The notes under the pieces: model-generated
The model's database searches: none
What the model was told of the DNA's origin: nothing
Seen by the model: the letters and a program-made list of their open reading frames with translations, nothing else
Translations under genes and position numbers: made by a program
Shown: positions 8,686 through 16,652 of the stretch, piece after piece
Position numbering within the stretch: the stretch's first letter is position 1
Layout: each line of letters begins with the position of its first letter
NCBI GenBank assembly: GCA_903854305.1
Contig: CAINWC010000430.1
Coordinates: 1 to 19,069 of the forward strand
Length of the DNA stretch: 19,069 bases
Direction of reading: 5' to 3'
Origin: an uncultured Pseudomonadota bacterium
Lineage (GTDB): Bacteria; Pseudomonadota; Gammaproteobacteria; Burkholderiales; Methylophilaceae

Positions 8686-9801
8686 TTATTGCGTAAGCAC
8701 AACCATCGCACGTTCGTTCCAGTATGCATAAGCCGTATCGCCCCACGTTAAACCGTAACTTAAGTCACGCGTATTATTGAGCGCTTGGGCCTTAATCACT
8801 TTGCCACTGGCCAATTTGAGATGGTAAGTAGTATGCGCGCCAAAATAGACAATTTCAGTCACCTCGCCCTCACACCAGTTATATGCGCTAGCAGGCTGAT
8901 CTTTAGTGAGTAGTATCTTTTCTGGGCGTAAAGCAACGCCTACATTCATACCAGAATGACCACTGATTCCATGTCCCACATAATGCAGACAATCTGCACT
9001 GCGCACGGTCACATGATCAGCTTTGTCTTCGTCTATCACACCATCAAATATATTCACATTACCAATAAAATCTGCCACTTGGCGGCTATTTGGCATTTCA
9101 TACACTTCATCTGGCGCGCCCACTTGCAAGAAATGGCCTTCGCTCATCACCGCAATACGTGATGCCATCGTCATGGCCTCTTCTTGATCATGGGTAACTA
9201 ACACACAAGTCACCCCCACCTCTTCAATAATATTCGCCAGTTCTAGCTGAGTGGTTTCACGTAACTTTTTATCTAATGCCGCTAAAGGCTCATCAAGTAG
9301 TAAGAGTTTAGGGCGTTTTGCCAGACTACGCGCTAAAGCAACGCGTTGTTGCTGGCCGCCAGATAGTTGATGTGGTTTACGTTTAGCGTATTTAGCTAAC
9401 TGTACTAAACCTAACATTTTTTCAACTTGTTCAGCAATTTGATCATTAGGTAAGCCATCACGACGTAAACCAAATGCAATATTATCCCAAACATTTAAAT
9501 GTGGAAAAAGCGCATAAGACTGAAACATCATATTGATTGGACGCTTGTAAGGTGGCAGGTCAGTAATATCTTCCCCTGCCAGAAAAATCCTACCTTTAGT
9601 GGGTGTTTCAAACCCAGCCAGCATGCGTAACAATGTTGATTTTCCGCAACCTGAACCACCAAGCAGTGCAAAAATCTCACCCGAAGCTACGGTAAGCGAC
9701 ACATTATCAACGGCTTTAACTGCACCATCGAAAATTTTAGTCACACCTTCAACGCGTAATAAATCTTCACGCACTATATTAGCCTTTGATACCACGGCCA
9801 T
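8686..9801 (-). CDS. potG: Putrescine ABC transporter ATP-binding protein PotG
   Basis: PotG is the cytosolic ATPase that drives the PotHI permeases. From the ATG at 9801 it has 371 residues. Walker A is 'GGSGCGKST' (48-56), the Q-loop is 'MMFQSYALFP', the signature is 'LSGGQQQR' (146-153), Walker B is 'LLLLDEP' ending near residue 172, and the H-loop is 'THDQEEAM'. The C-terminal ~110 residues form the TOBE domain of the spermidine/putrescine (MalK-like) group, including 'LRPEKI'. An alternative start is the GTG at 9807; the ATG has AAGGG 5 bases before it, whereas the GTG has GGAG 5 bases before it. It lies 54 bases after potF. Confidence 0.95.
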   Translation of the reverse strand: MAVVSKANIVREDLLRVEGVTKIFDGAVKAVDNVSLTVASGEIFALLGGSGCGKSTLLRMLAGFETPTKGRIFLAGEDITDLPPYKRPINMMFQSYALFPHLNVWDNIAFGLRRDGLPNDQIAEQVEKMLGLVQLAKYAKRKPHQLSGGQQQRVALARSLAKRPKLLLLDEPLAALDKKLRETTQLELANIIEEVGVTCVLVTHDQEEAMTMASRIAVMSEGHFLQVGAPDEVYEMPNSRQVADFIGNVNIFDGVIDEDKADHVTVRSADCLHYVGHGISGHSGMNVGVALRPEKILLTKDQPASAYNWCEGEVTEIVYFGAHTTYHLKLASGKVIKAQALNNTRDLSYGLTWGDTAYAYWNERAMVVLTQ

Positions 9802-9855
9802 AATCACCCTTACTCCAAATAAAAATTTGAATCAGCAATCTGCTATTCAATCAAA

Positions 9856-10977
9856 TTACAAGCCCGTTTTAAATCGGGTATACAAACGCGTCATGGTGCG
9901 ACGTGTATTGCTATCTACCGCTTCTGGCGGTACCAAATTAGCAATATCAGCATCTGACAAAAAAATAGATTTATTATTTTTGAGCTCAGCATCTACATAC
10001 GGCGTTGCAGCTTTATTGGGATTTGCATAGGTCACGGCATTAGTAATAGCGGCAACTACTTGAGGCCTCATTACATAATTAATGAATTTGTGTGCATTAC
10101 CTGGATGCGGGGCATCAGCAGGAATCGCCATAGTATCCATAAATGTGATCCCTCCAGTCGTTGGTACAAGCGCAACTATATTTTGAGCCAGTTTATTTTC
10201 AATAGAGCGTTTACGTGCTAAGTTAAAGTCACCCGCCCAGCCAAATGCCACGCATACATTACCACTCGCCAAGTCATCAATTTGCCCGCCAGAGTTAAAC
10301 TTTTTAATATCTGGGCGCACCTTTTTCAACATCTCAAAGGCTGCGTTATAATCGGCCAGGTCTCGGCTATAAGCGGGTTTACCTAAATAATGTAAAGCCG
10401 CGGAGAAAACATCTGTTGCTGTATCAAGATAAGTAATTCCGCAAGATTTTAACTTGGTGGTGTATTTAGGGTTAAATACCAACTCCCATGCGTTATCTGG
10501 CATAGGTGTAGTACCTAACGCTTTTTTTACTTTATCTACATTAATACCCACAGTATTGTAGCTCCACATCCAATCGACTAAGTAGGCGTTACCTGGGTCA
10601 ATTTTAGCCATTTGTGCCAAAATTCCCGTATCTAAATTAGCCCAATTTGTAAGTTGCTTTTTATCCAGCTTTTGAAATAATCCACCATCAATTTGTAACT
10701 TCGCCCAGTTTGATGATGGCACAACAATATCGTAACCCGTTTTTCTAGCGACTAGCTTGGCATGCAATATCTCGTTCGTGTCAAAAACATCATAACGTAC
10801 TTTAATCCCAGTCTCTTTTTCAAAGTTTGCCAGTGTGTATGGCGCAATGTAGTCGGACCAATTATAGATATTGAGTACTTTTTCTTCCTCTTTAGCCTCA
10901 CTGGCCGATACCAGCCCTACACCAATAGCAAAGCCAAGTAATGCACCTAAAACACGTTGGTTCAATAATGAATGCAT
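9856..10977 (-). CDS. potF: Periplasmic putrescine-binding protein PotF
   Basis: PotF captures the polyamine in the periplasm and hands it to PotHI. The product is 373 residues from the ATG at 10977, chosen because the GAGAG sequence lies about 7 bases upstream of it but only 1-2 bases before the alternative ATG at 10983. A signal peptide with a hydrophobic core 'VLGALLGFAIGVGLVSA' probably ends at about Ala-28, before KEEEK. The mature start 'LNIYNWSDYI' carries the Trp-Ser-Asp ligand trio known in PotF. 'FGWAGD' and 'FMDTMAIP' correspond to the W244/D247 and D278 ligand regions of E. coli PotF. The residue matching E185 appears to be Asp ('TATDVF'), a conservative change. PotF specificity for putrescine is inferred from these ligands. 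Confidence 0.92.
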   Translation of the reverse strand: MHSLLNQRVLGALLGFAIGVGLVSASEAKEEEKVLNIYNWSDYIAPYTLANFEKETGIKVRYDVFDTNEILHAKLVARKTGYDIVVPSSNWAKLQIDGGLFQKLDKKQLTNWANLDTGILAQMAKIDPGNAYLVDWMWSYNTVGINVDKVKKALGTTPMPDNAWELVFNPKYTTKLKSCGITYLDTATDVFSAALHYLGKPAYSRDLADYNAAFEMLKKVRPDIKKFNSGGQIDDLASGNVCVAFGWAGDFNLARKRSIENKLAQNIVALVPTTGGITFMDTMAIPADAPHPGNAHKFINYVMRPQVVAAITNAVTYANPNKAATPYVDAELKNNKSIFLSDADIANLVPPEAVDSNTRRTMTRLYTRFKTGL

Positions 10978-11182
10978 TAACATTCTCTCAAATTCAAATA
11001 AAAAGTTAGCCGCTAAAAATTATTCAATGTTAGCCAAAAAAATAGCCAGTCCAATGCCTCATTAAATCATAAAAATTCTTCGACCATTGAGATCTATGAA
11101 AGCGTATAAAATATGCAGCTAACCTAGCGCTAAAATAGTGTTATCACACGTATTGCTGTGAGTATAGGAAGCACAATTATCA

Positions 11183-11560
11183 TCATTTACTTAAAGAAAC
11201 AATCGCTTCAATTTCCAGCAACACATCACGTGGTAATTTAGCAACTTGTACGGTTGAGCGTGCTGGCGTATGGCTACCAAACGCTTCAGCATAAACACCA
11301 TTCATCGCAACAAAATCATCCAAATTTTTTAAAAATACTGTAGTTTTAACTACTTTAGATAAATCTGCGCCTGCGGCTTCAACTACCGCTTTTAAATTAG
11401 CCAATACTTGCGTTGTTTGCACAATAATGTCGCCATCATTCAGTGTGCCATCGGCACGGAGCGGAATCTGACCGGAGGTGAATAACAAGTCACCAATGAC
11501 CATCGCTTGTGAATATGGACCAATAGCGGCAGGAGCGTTAGATGTTTGAATCACGTGCAT
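11183..11560 (-). CDS. ridA: RidA family 2-iminobutanoate/2-iminopropanoate deaminase
   Basis: RidA hydrolyses reactive enamines and imines to 2-oxoacids and ammonia, protecting PLP enzymes. The 125-residue product shows the whole family pattern: 'IGPYSQAM' (13-20), 'FTSGQIP' (27-33), 'ADLSKVVKTTVFLKNLDDF' and 'PARSTVQVAKLPRDVLLEIEAI' with the catalytic Arg101 (equivalent to Arg105 in E. coli). The start has AAGGG 7 bases upstream. It lies 102 bases downstream of alr on the same strand. Its substrate 2-iminopropanoate is the direct product of D-alanine dehydrogenase, encoded two genes upstream, so a role in alanine breakdown is likely. Confidence 0.94.
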   Translation of the reverse strand: MHVIQTSNAPAAIGPYSQAMVIGDLLFTSGQIPLRADGTLNDGDIIVQTTQVLANLKAVVEAAGADLSKVVKTTVFLKNLDDFVAMNGVYAEAFGSHTPARSTVQVAKLPRDVLLEIEAIVSLSK

Positions 11561-11662
11561 GTTAAACCCTTTATTATTTAAGAAAATGATGATATAAAAT
11601 TGTGTAGTTAGGTAGATTTTTTAGCGATAAACTTTACCATTTCATATGAATGTCTCTACAGA

Positions 11663-12784
11663 TTACTTGAGATTACTTGTGTCCGAATACTGAAATTGTA
11701 CCCGCTTAACATTACAAAACAATTCATACGCAATGGTACCAGCACTCTCGGCAACCGCATTCGCAGACACTTGATCTCCCCAAAACTCTACTTGGCTGCC
11801 AATAGCTGCCGCTGGTAAATCGGTTAAATCTACAAACAACATATCCATAGATACACGTCCAATCAAGCGCGTCATCTTTCCATCTACGGCAATAGGAGTG
11901 CCTGTAGTGGCTGACCTTGGATAACCATCCGCATAACCGCAAGCAACCACGCCCACTGTGGTGTCACGTTCAGCGGTAAATATGCTACCATAGCCAATTG
12001 ACGCTCCTTTGGCGATTTTACGGATGGAAATAATGCGTGACGTTAGCTGCATCACGGGCCGCAATGCGTTTTTTGCCTCGGCTTTGGTTAAATCGACTTT
12101 GATTAAATGGGCTTGGTTAACATTCAGCGGGCTTGTGCCATAGAGCATGATGCCAGGTCGTGACCAATCGCTTGCTGCTTGCTGCCAACCTAAAATAGCC
12201 GCCGAGTTTGCTAGACTCACTTCAGAATCTAATCCAACTGTAGCACTTTTAAAAACTGCCATTTGCTGCTGCGTATGATGCGAATTGAGATTATCAGCAT
12301 CGGAAAAATGACTCATCAGTACAATTTTTGCGATATTTTCATGTGCAGATAAGCGCGCATAAACCGTTGCATATTCAGCTGGCGACAACCCCACCCGATG
12401 CATGCCGCTATCCATTTTAAGCCACACTTGTACTGGTTTTTCCAGTTTAGTCATCAGCAATATTTCTATCTGCCAAACATGGTGAATAACAATCCATAAG
12501 TTTTTTGCCACGATCAGTGGCAATTCGGCCGCCTCAAAAAAACCTTCTAGCAAGAGTATCGGCGCGTTGATACCGGCCTCACGTAATTGCAACGCTTCTT
12601 CTATCGCGGCAACGGCAAAACCATCCGCCTCTTTTTCAATCGCTTTTGCACATTGCACCGCGCCATGGCCATAAGCGTTGGCCTTAATGACAGCCAAGGC
12701 TTTACCGCCATGTGATTGCTTGGCTACTTGATAATTATGCCGAAACGCATCAAGGCGAATATGAGCAATTGCAGGACGTGACAT
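11663..12784 (-). CDS. alr: Alanine racemase (probably the catabolic DadX type)
   Basis: This PLP enzyme interconverts L- and D-alanine. The 373-residue product has the full fold-III barrel plus C-terminal beta domain. The PLP lysine is Lys34 in 'AVIKANAYGHG', the second catalytic base is Tyr265 in 'SIGYGSIF', and 'GYADGYPR' (283-290) and 'GRVSMDM' (309-315) are typical. Linkage to dadA suggests the catabolic isozyme DadX, although it could also be the only alanine racemase and supply D-alanine for peptidoglycan. It lies 58 bases after dadA, with a TATAAA sequence in that gap that could be an internal promoter. The ATG at 12784 has no strong ribosome binding site. Confidence 0.95.
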   Translation of the reverse strand: MSRPAIAHIRLDAFRHNYQVAKQSHGGKALAVIKANAYGHGAVQCAKAIEKEADGFAVAAIEEALQLREAGINAPILLLEGFFEAAELPLIVAKNLWIVIHHVWQIEILLMTKLEKPVQVWLKMDSGMHRVGLSPAEYATVYARLSAHENIAKIVLMSHFSDADNLNSHHTQQQMAVFKSATVGLDSEVSLANSAAILGWQQAASDWSRPGIMLYGTSPLNVNQAHLIKVDLTKAEAKNALRPVMQLTSRIISIRKIAKGASIGYGSIFTAERDTTVGVVACGYADGYPRSATTGTPIAVDGKMTRLIGRVSMDMLFVDLTDLPAAAIGSQVEFWGDQVSANAVAESAGTIAYELFCNVKRVQFQYSDTSNLK

Positions 12785-12842
12785 AGTTTTGGCACCAATG
12801 ATATTTTTATAATGATGGCTTATGCGCTAAATGTGCGTAATC

Positions 12843-14201
12843 TTAAGTAGTACGTTTAAGACAATGGCTATTCAACAAACCGCTATTGTAACGACTCAAA
12901 TCTAAATCGTCACTTTGGATTGCAGTTTGGCCGATTACAGTTTGCTGGATTGCAGACTGATGATTCGCAACCAAGTCTGCCAACAACTGGCCTGAGCCGC
13001 AAGCCATTGTCCAGCCTAATGTACCATGGCCAGTATTGAGCCATAAGTTATCGTGTTGCGGGCTGTTGGATGCACGACCGATAATCGGCGTACCATCTGG
13101 CGTCATTGGGCGTAAGCCGCTCCAAAGTGTTGCATTGGGTAAATCACCCGCATTGGGAAATAAATCGTTTGTAATCATCTCCAGCGTTTTGCGGCGGCGT
13201 GGGTTTAGACTTAAATCAAAACCAGATAACTCAGCCATACCTCCAACTCGAATGCGATGATCAAAGCGGGTAATCGCCACTTTATAGGTTTCATCCATCA
13301 CGGTAGAGATTGGCGAAGCCTCTGCGTTGATCACAGGCACCGTAAGCGAGTAACCTTTTACTGGATACACGGGAAGATCAACCCCCAACGCTTGCATGAG
13401 CTTGCGCGAGTAACTTCCTAATGCCACCACATACTGATCAGCTTGCAGTGTTTCCTGACCATCATCTGATGTAATTTCAACGCCGCTTAACTTGCCATTT
13501 GGTTTGCCATTGGCGGTGATGAGGCGATTAATCGTCACATTTTGGCGAAATTTTACACCGAGCATTTGTGCCTCTTCGGCTAAGTGCGTAGTGAATAACT
13601 GGCAATCGCCTGTTTCATCACCCGGTAAGCGCAAACCGCCCATGAGTTTTTGTTTAACCAGTGCCAAAGCCGGTTCTGCACATACGCAACCGTCACGGTC
13701 TAATATTTCAAAAGGCACGCCGCAACGGCTCAGTACCGTAATGTCCTTGGCTGCCGCATCTAACTGACGCTGTGTACGAAACACTTGTAGCGTGCCCTGC
13801 GTCCTAGCTTCGTATTGAATACCAGTTTCAGCCCTTAACTCTCGCAGGCAATCACGGCTGTACTCAGCTAAACGCACCATGCGCTCTTTGTTGATGTGAT
13901 AGCTTTTAACATTGCAGTTAAGCAACAACCTCGCGGTCCATTGCAACTGCCATAACGTCCAATCCGGCCGAACAGAAAGTGGTGAATTACGCTGAAAAAT
14001 CCATTTTATGGCCTTGTGCGGTATGCCTGGCGCAGCCCATGGCGCTGAATAACCGGGTGAGATTTGCCCGGCATTGGCAAAACTAGTCTCCATCGCTGGC
14101 GCTGACTGACGATCGATTACCGTGACATCAAACCCTTTTTTAGCCAAATAATAGGCGCTCGTTACGCCCACTACGCCAGCCCCTAATATCAGCACACGCA
14201 T
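12843..14201 (-). CDS. dadA: D-amino acid dehydrogenase, small subunit type
   Basis: DadA is an FAD-dependent, membrane-associated dehydrogenase that oxidises D-alanine to the imine of pyruvate and feeds electrons to the quinone pool. The N-terminal FAD motif is 'GAGVVG' at residues 7-12, followed by the acidic end of the second strand 'VTVIDRQ'. '[21 protein letters not shown]' (partly 40-60) and '[16 protein letters not shown]' near the C-terminus are diagnostic. The product has 452 residues from the ATG at 14201, which has GGGGAG 5 bases upstream; the GTG just before it is too close to that site. E. coli DadA has 432. About half of the extra length comes from a 10-residue insertion made by a 15-base tandem repeat near the C-terminus. 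Confidence 0.96.
   Translation of the reverse strand: MRVLILGAGVVGVTSAYYLAKKGFDVTVIDRQSAPAMETSFANAGQISPGYSAPWAAPGIPHKAIKWIFQRNSPLSVRPDWTLWQLQWTARLLLNCNVKSYHINKERMVRLAEYSRDCLRELRAETGIQYEARTQGTLQVFRTQRQLDAAAKDITVLSRCGVPFEILDRDGCVCAEPALALVKQKLMGGLRLPGDETGDCQLFTTHLAEEAQMLGVKFRQNVTINRLITANGKPNGKLSGVEITSDDGQETLQADQYVVALGSYSRKLMQALGVDLPVYPVKGYSLTVPVINAEASPISTVMDETYKVAITRFDHRIRVGGMAELSGFDLSLNPRRRKTLEMITNDLFPNAGDLPNATLWSGLRPMTPDGTPIIGRASNSPQHDNLWLNTGHGTLGWTMACGSGQLLADLVANHQSAIQQTVIGQTAIQSDDLDLSRYNSGLLNSHCLKRTT
12918..12962. repeat. Three imperfect 15-base tandem repeats inside dadA
   Basis: GATTGCAGTTTGGCC, GATTACAGTTTGCTG and GATTGCAGACTGATG follow one another without a gap. On the coding (reverse) strand they give three related five-residue units, roughly [10 protein letters not shown] and TAIQS. 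The unit length is a multiple of three, so copy changes keep the frame. Confidence 0.85.
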
Positions 14202-14311
14202 CACAACTCCCCATTAATCATTTTATAGGTGATGAATGGTGATACAACTTACGCCACTCAAAACAACACTTGATTAGATTATTTTTTGAATAATAGCGCC
14301 TTTAACATATT

Positions 14312-14395
14312 CTAAAGTTGTTCCTGCAGGCTTGGAGAATCTGTCGGCGCAACAACGATAGGCGCAGTGTAGGTGATTTCTATTCTCGGGATATT
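14312..14395 (-). pseudogene. Possible degraded coding fragment with no start (part 2)
   Basis: A 27-codon frame between stops ends in TAG at 14312. Its product 'TYTAPIVVAPTDSPSLQEQL' plus seven preceding residues is proline-rich and looks like the tail of an envelope protein. It has no ATG and a stop immediately upstream. It may be the far end of the same decayed gene as the glycine-zipper fragment at 14464-14568. It could also be chance. Confidence 0.22.
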
Positions 14396-14463
14396 TTAGC
14401 AGGTCAAAAAATCATAGTTATTGTAAGTAAAAGCACTTGGCTTAACCCTTTAGAACAGCCTGA

Positions 14464-14568
14464 CTATTTATGTTTGCCGATTTGGTTGCCAATAACACCA
14501 TCCACTGCGGCACCACCAGCAAAGAGACAAAACTTAAACAAATCCGACAAATTATTGAGTAACAAAGT
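14464..14568 (-). pseudogene. Remnant of a glycine-zipper protein (part 1)
   Basis: In the 414-base gap between tpiA and dadA the reverse strand reads 'FAGGAAVDGVIGNQIGKHK' followed by a stop at 14464. The alternating Gly/Ala pattern ending in 'GNQIG' is characteristic of the glycine-zipper 2TM domain of small outer-membrane lipoproteins. Upstream, the frame lacks an ATG and is closed by TGA at 14569-14571, and no signal peptide is visible, so this is best read as a fragment of a former gene. The rest of the gap holds the second fragment (14312-14395), a short AT-rich inverted repeat near 14278-14294 and presumably the dadA promoter, which I could not place. Confidence 0.4.
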
Positions 14569-14618
14569 TCAGAACAGCCTATATCCGTTAATAGGAATAC
14601 AAATCAAAAAAACATTCA

Positions 14619-15377
14619 CTAAGCATCACTTGCAGCTTGGCATATCGCCACAAACTCATCGGTATTTAGTGAGGCGCCGCCTACTAATCCACCATCAATA
14701 TCCGGCATGGAAAACAGTTCGGCGGCATTGTCTGCTTTTACGCTGCCGCCATATAAGATGCGAATATTTTCTGCTATTTCAGCATCTAACATTTCAATGT
14801 GTCCGCGCAAAAAGCTTAAAATATTTTGCGCATGTTCTGGTGTTGCCGCTTTACCTGTACCAATAGCCCATATAGGCTCATAAGCTAGCACACCATTAGC
14901 CAACCCTTTTACACCAATCTCTTTAATCACTGCATTGAGTTGACGAATGGTGACAACGTCTGTGATGCCGTCTTCATATTCAGCTAAAGTTTCACCAATA
15001 CATAAAATGGGTTTCAAGCCGGCTTTAGTGGCCACTTCAAAACGTTCGCCAATGGAGTGATCAGTATCATGTCCACGCTGGCGGCGCTCAGAATGGCCAA
15101 TAATGACATATTCACAGCCAAATTCGGTGAGCATGCCTGGCGAAACAGAGCCTGTGTAAGCGCCAGATTCAAAGCGACTCATGTTTTGACCACCCCATGC
15201 AATTGGGCTACCTTTTAATATCGCTTCAGCCTGAAACAAATACGGATGTGGCACACACACTACGTAGTCTGCATTTTTATAATCACGCGTACCTGCAAGC
15301 AATCCCTCCAAAAAAGCTTTATTGCTTGGCAAGGAGCCATTCATCTTGCGGTTAGCGACCACCAGCTTACGTCTCAT
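14619..15377 (-). CDS. tpiA: Triosephosphate isomerase
   Basis: This cytosolic glycolytic enzyme interconverts dihydroxyacetone phosphate and glyceraldehyde 3-phosphate. The 252-residue product has all catalytic residues: Asn9 and Lys11 in 'ANRKMNGS', His95 in 'IIGHSERR' and Glu167 in 'AYEPIWAIGTGKAATP', which includes loop 6. The C-terminal phosphate loop 'ILYGGSVKADNA' is present. The residue between the catalytic Asn and Lys is Arg where most enzymes have Trp or Phe. The ATG at 15377 has AAGGA 6 bases upstream. It lies 88 bases downstream of rlmF; a weak promoter (TTAATG, 17 bases, TAAAGT) is possible in that gap. The secG gene that often follows tpiA is absent here. Confidence 0.97.
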   Translation of the reverse strand: MRRKLVVANRKMNGSLPSNKAFLEGLLAGTRDYKNADYVVCVPHPYLFQAEAILKGSPIAWGGQNMSRFESGAYTGSVSPGMLTEFGCEYVIIGHSERRQRGHDTDHSIGERFEVATKAGLKPILCIGETLAEYEDGITDVVTIRQLNAVIKEIGVKGLANGVLAYEPIWAIGTGKAATPEHAQNILSFLRGHIEMLDAEIAENIRILYGGSVKADNAAELFSMPDIDGGLVGGASLNTDEFVAICQAASDA

Positions 15378-15465
15378 TACACATCCTTTTGGTTAATAGC
15401 GATACTTTAGCGTGAAAATAAGAACACATTAAGGATTCAACTACTTTCATTCAAAAAGTGGTGGC

Positions 15466-16461
15466 TTATTCACCATCGTTTTCTCGGTTAGTTTTTTTTG
15501 CATCATACCAAGCGCGCCGCTGACTTGCATTTAAAAATGTCCAAGCGACTACACGGCTTTTCTTTTGGCCTTGTGCCATGTCTATAGTTTTCACTTGTAG
15601 CGCGTTAACATTTTTTAATGCACGATATACACTAGGTAAACTGGTGGCTTTAGAAATTAAGGTGCTGAACCATAAACATTGCGTCGCAATCTGTTTACTC
15701 TCATTCACCATCTGGTTTACAAAGGCTTCCTCGCCACCAGCACAATATAACTCAGCCGCTTGCCCGCCAAAGTTCAATACTGCTTCTTTGTTGGGCGCGC
15801 TATCCTTACCCAAATTCTGCCATTTCCTCTGGGTACCAGCGCGTGCTTCGTGCATAGAAGCGTGAAAAGGTGGGTTACACATGGTGAGATCAAACCGCTC
15901 ATCTTCGCCTAAAATACCTTTAAAAATAGCATTAGGCGAGGTTTGTAGTCGCAACTCGACTGCCGTCAATAAGTCACTATTAGCCGCTAAAACATGCTGC
16001 GCATTTTTAAGTGCAACGGGGTCAATATCAACCCCGACAAAGCGCCAGCCATATTCACTGTGGCCAATCAGCGGATAAATCGCGTTAGCACCCACACCAA
16101 TATCCAGCACACTAACAGAGTCACCCTGCGGAATAACACCGCTGTTACTGCTTGCTAATAAATCTGCAAGATAATGTAAATAATCTGCCCGTCCGGGAAT
16201 CGGTGGACAAAGGTATTGCGTGGGAATATCCCACTCTGAAATATGGTAGAAATACTTAAGCAATGCGCCATTAAGCGCCTTAACCGCTTGCGGGTTGGCA
16301 AAGTCGATAGAAGCCTCACGATAAGCATTTAATTTAACGAAGCTTGCCAGTGCTGGGCTTGCCTGCATGAGCTGGTCAAAATCATACCGACCTCTATGCT
16401 TGTTGCGTGGGTGTAGCCCTGTTTTTTCAGAAGGCGGGGGATTTTTAAGTGGTAAAACCAT
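15466..16461 (-). CDS. rlmF: 23S rRNA (adenine(1618)-N6)-methyltransferase RlmF
   Basis: RlmF uses S-adenosylmethionine to methylate N6 of A1618 in 23S rRNA. The 331-residue product starts with the family block 'GLHPRNKHRGRYDF' (16-29), contains 'CPPIPGRADYLHYLADLL' (85-102), the SAM-binding 'DIGVGANAIYPL' (120-131) and the amino-methyltransferase motif 'NPPFH' (196-200). 'FHASMHEARAGTQRKWQNLG' is also typical. The ATG at 16461 is preferred to the GTG directly before it; no strong ribosome binding site is seen for either. A promoter candidate lies at 16478-16507. The first gene of the long reverse-strand block. Confidence 0.96.
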   Translation of the reverse strand: MVLPLKNPPPSEKTGLHPRNKHRGRYDFDQLMQASPALASFVKLNAYREASIDFANPQAVKALNGALLKYFYHISEWDIPTQYLCPPIPGRADYLHYLADLLASSNSGVIPQGDSVSVLDIGVGANAIYPLIGHSEYGWRFVGVDIDPVALKNAQHVLAANSDLLTAVELRLQTSPNAIFKGILGEDERFDLTMCNPPFHASMHEARAGTQRKWQNLGKDSAPNKEAVLNFGGQAAELYCAGGEEAFVNQMVNESKQIATQCLWFSTLISKATSLPSVYRALKNVNALQVKTIDMAQGQKKSRVVAWTFLNASQRRAWYDAKKTNRENDGE

Positions 16462-16477
16462 CACGTTTAATCATAGA

Positions 16478-16507
16478 ATAATAGCTTGTAGCATAACATA
16501 ATCGCAA
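16478..16507 (-). promoter_or_regulatory. Candidate promoter of rlmF
   Basis: On the reverse strand TTGCGA (16502-16507; four of six) is followed after 18 bases by TATTAT (16478-16483; five of six). The -10 is 16 bases upstream of the ATG at 16461, so the leader would be very short (about 10 bases), which fits the lack of a ribosome binding site. Confidence 0.45.
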
Positions 16508-16597
16508 AGCTTGCTAAGCACGTCATTCAATGCCGGAATTAACCGTATAATTCAGCTTTGTTCAATATAGTAATTTGTTTTGAGTAGGTTTAGTATC

Positions 16598-16613
16598 AAC
16601 CTAACATTAGGTT
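16598..16613. promoter_or_regulatory. Perfect palindrome upstream of the EAL-HDOD gene, possible operator
   Basis: AACCTAA and TTAGGTT flank a 2-base centre (CA), a perfect 7+7 dyad 39 bases before the ATG at 16653. The size and spacing fit a dimeric regulator site. No T-run follows. The regulator is unknown. Confidence 0.45.
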
Positions 16614-16652
16614 AATTTAATCGTGCAATTGTAAACTTTGAAAGTAGATAAA

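Noticed and set aside
8675..8746. Longer potH start overlapping potG
   Set aside because: The extra 24 residues do not resemble PotH N-termini, while the ATG at 8674 has a strong ribosome binding site and sits just after the potG stop.
11030..11065. Possible sigma-54 or terminator structure upstream of potF
   Set aside because: The GG-N10-GC spacing of a sigma-54 site is not met, and the T-run has no adjacent stable stem.
14318..14866. Forward-strand open frame of 182 codons
   Set aside because: Its second half is antisense to tpiA, the composition is unlike a real protein, and the reverse strand in the first half shows recognisable glycine-zipper sequence.
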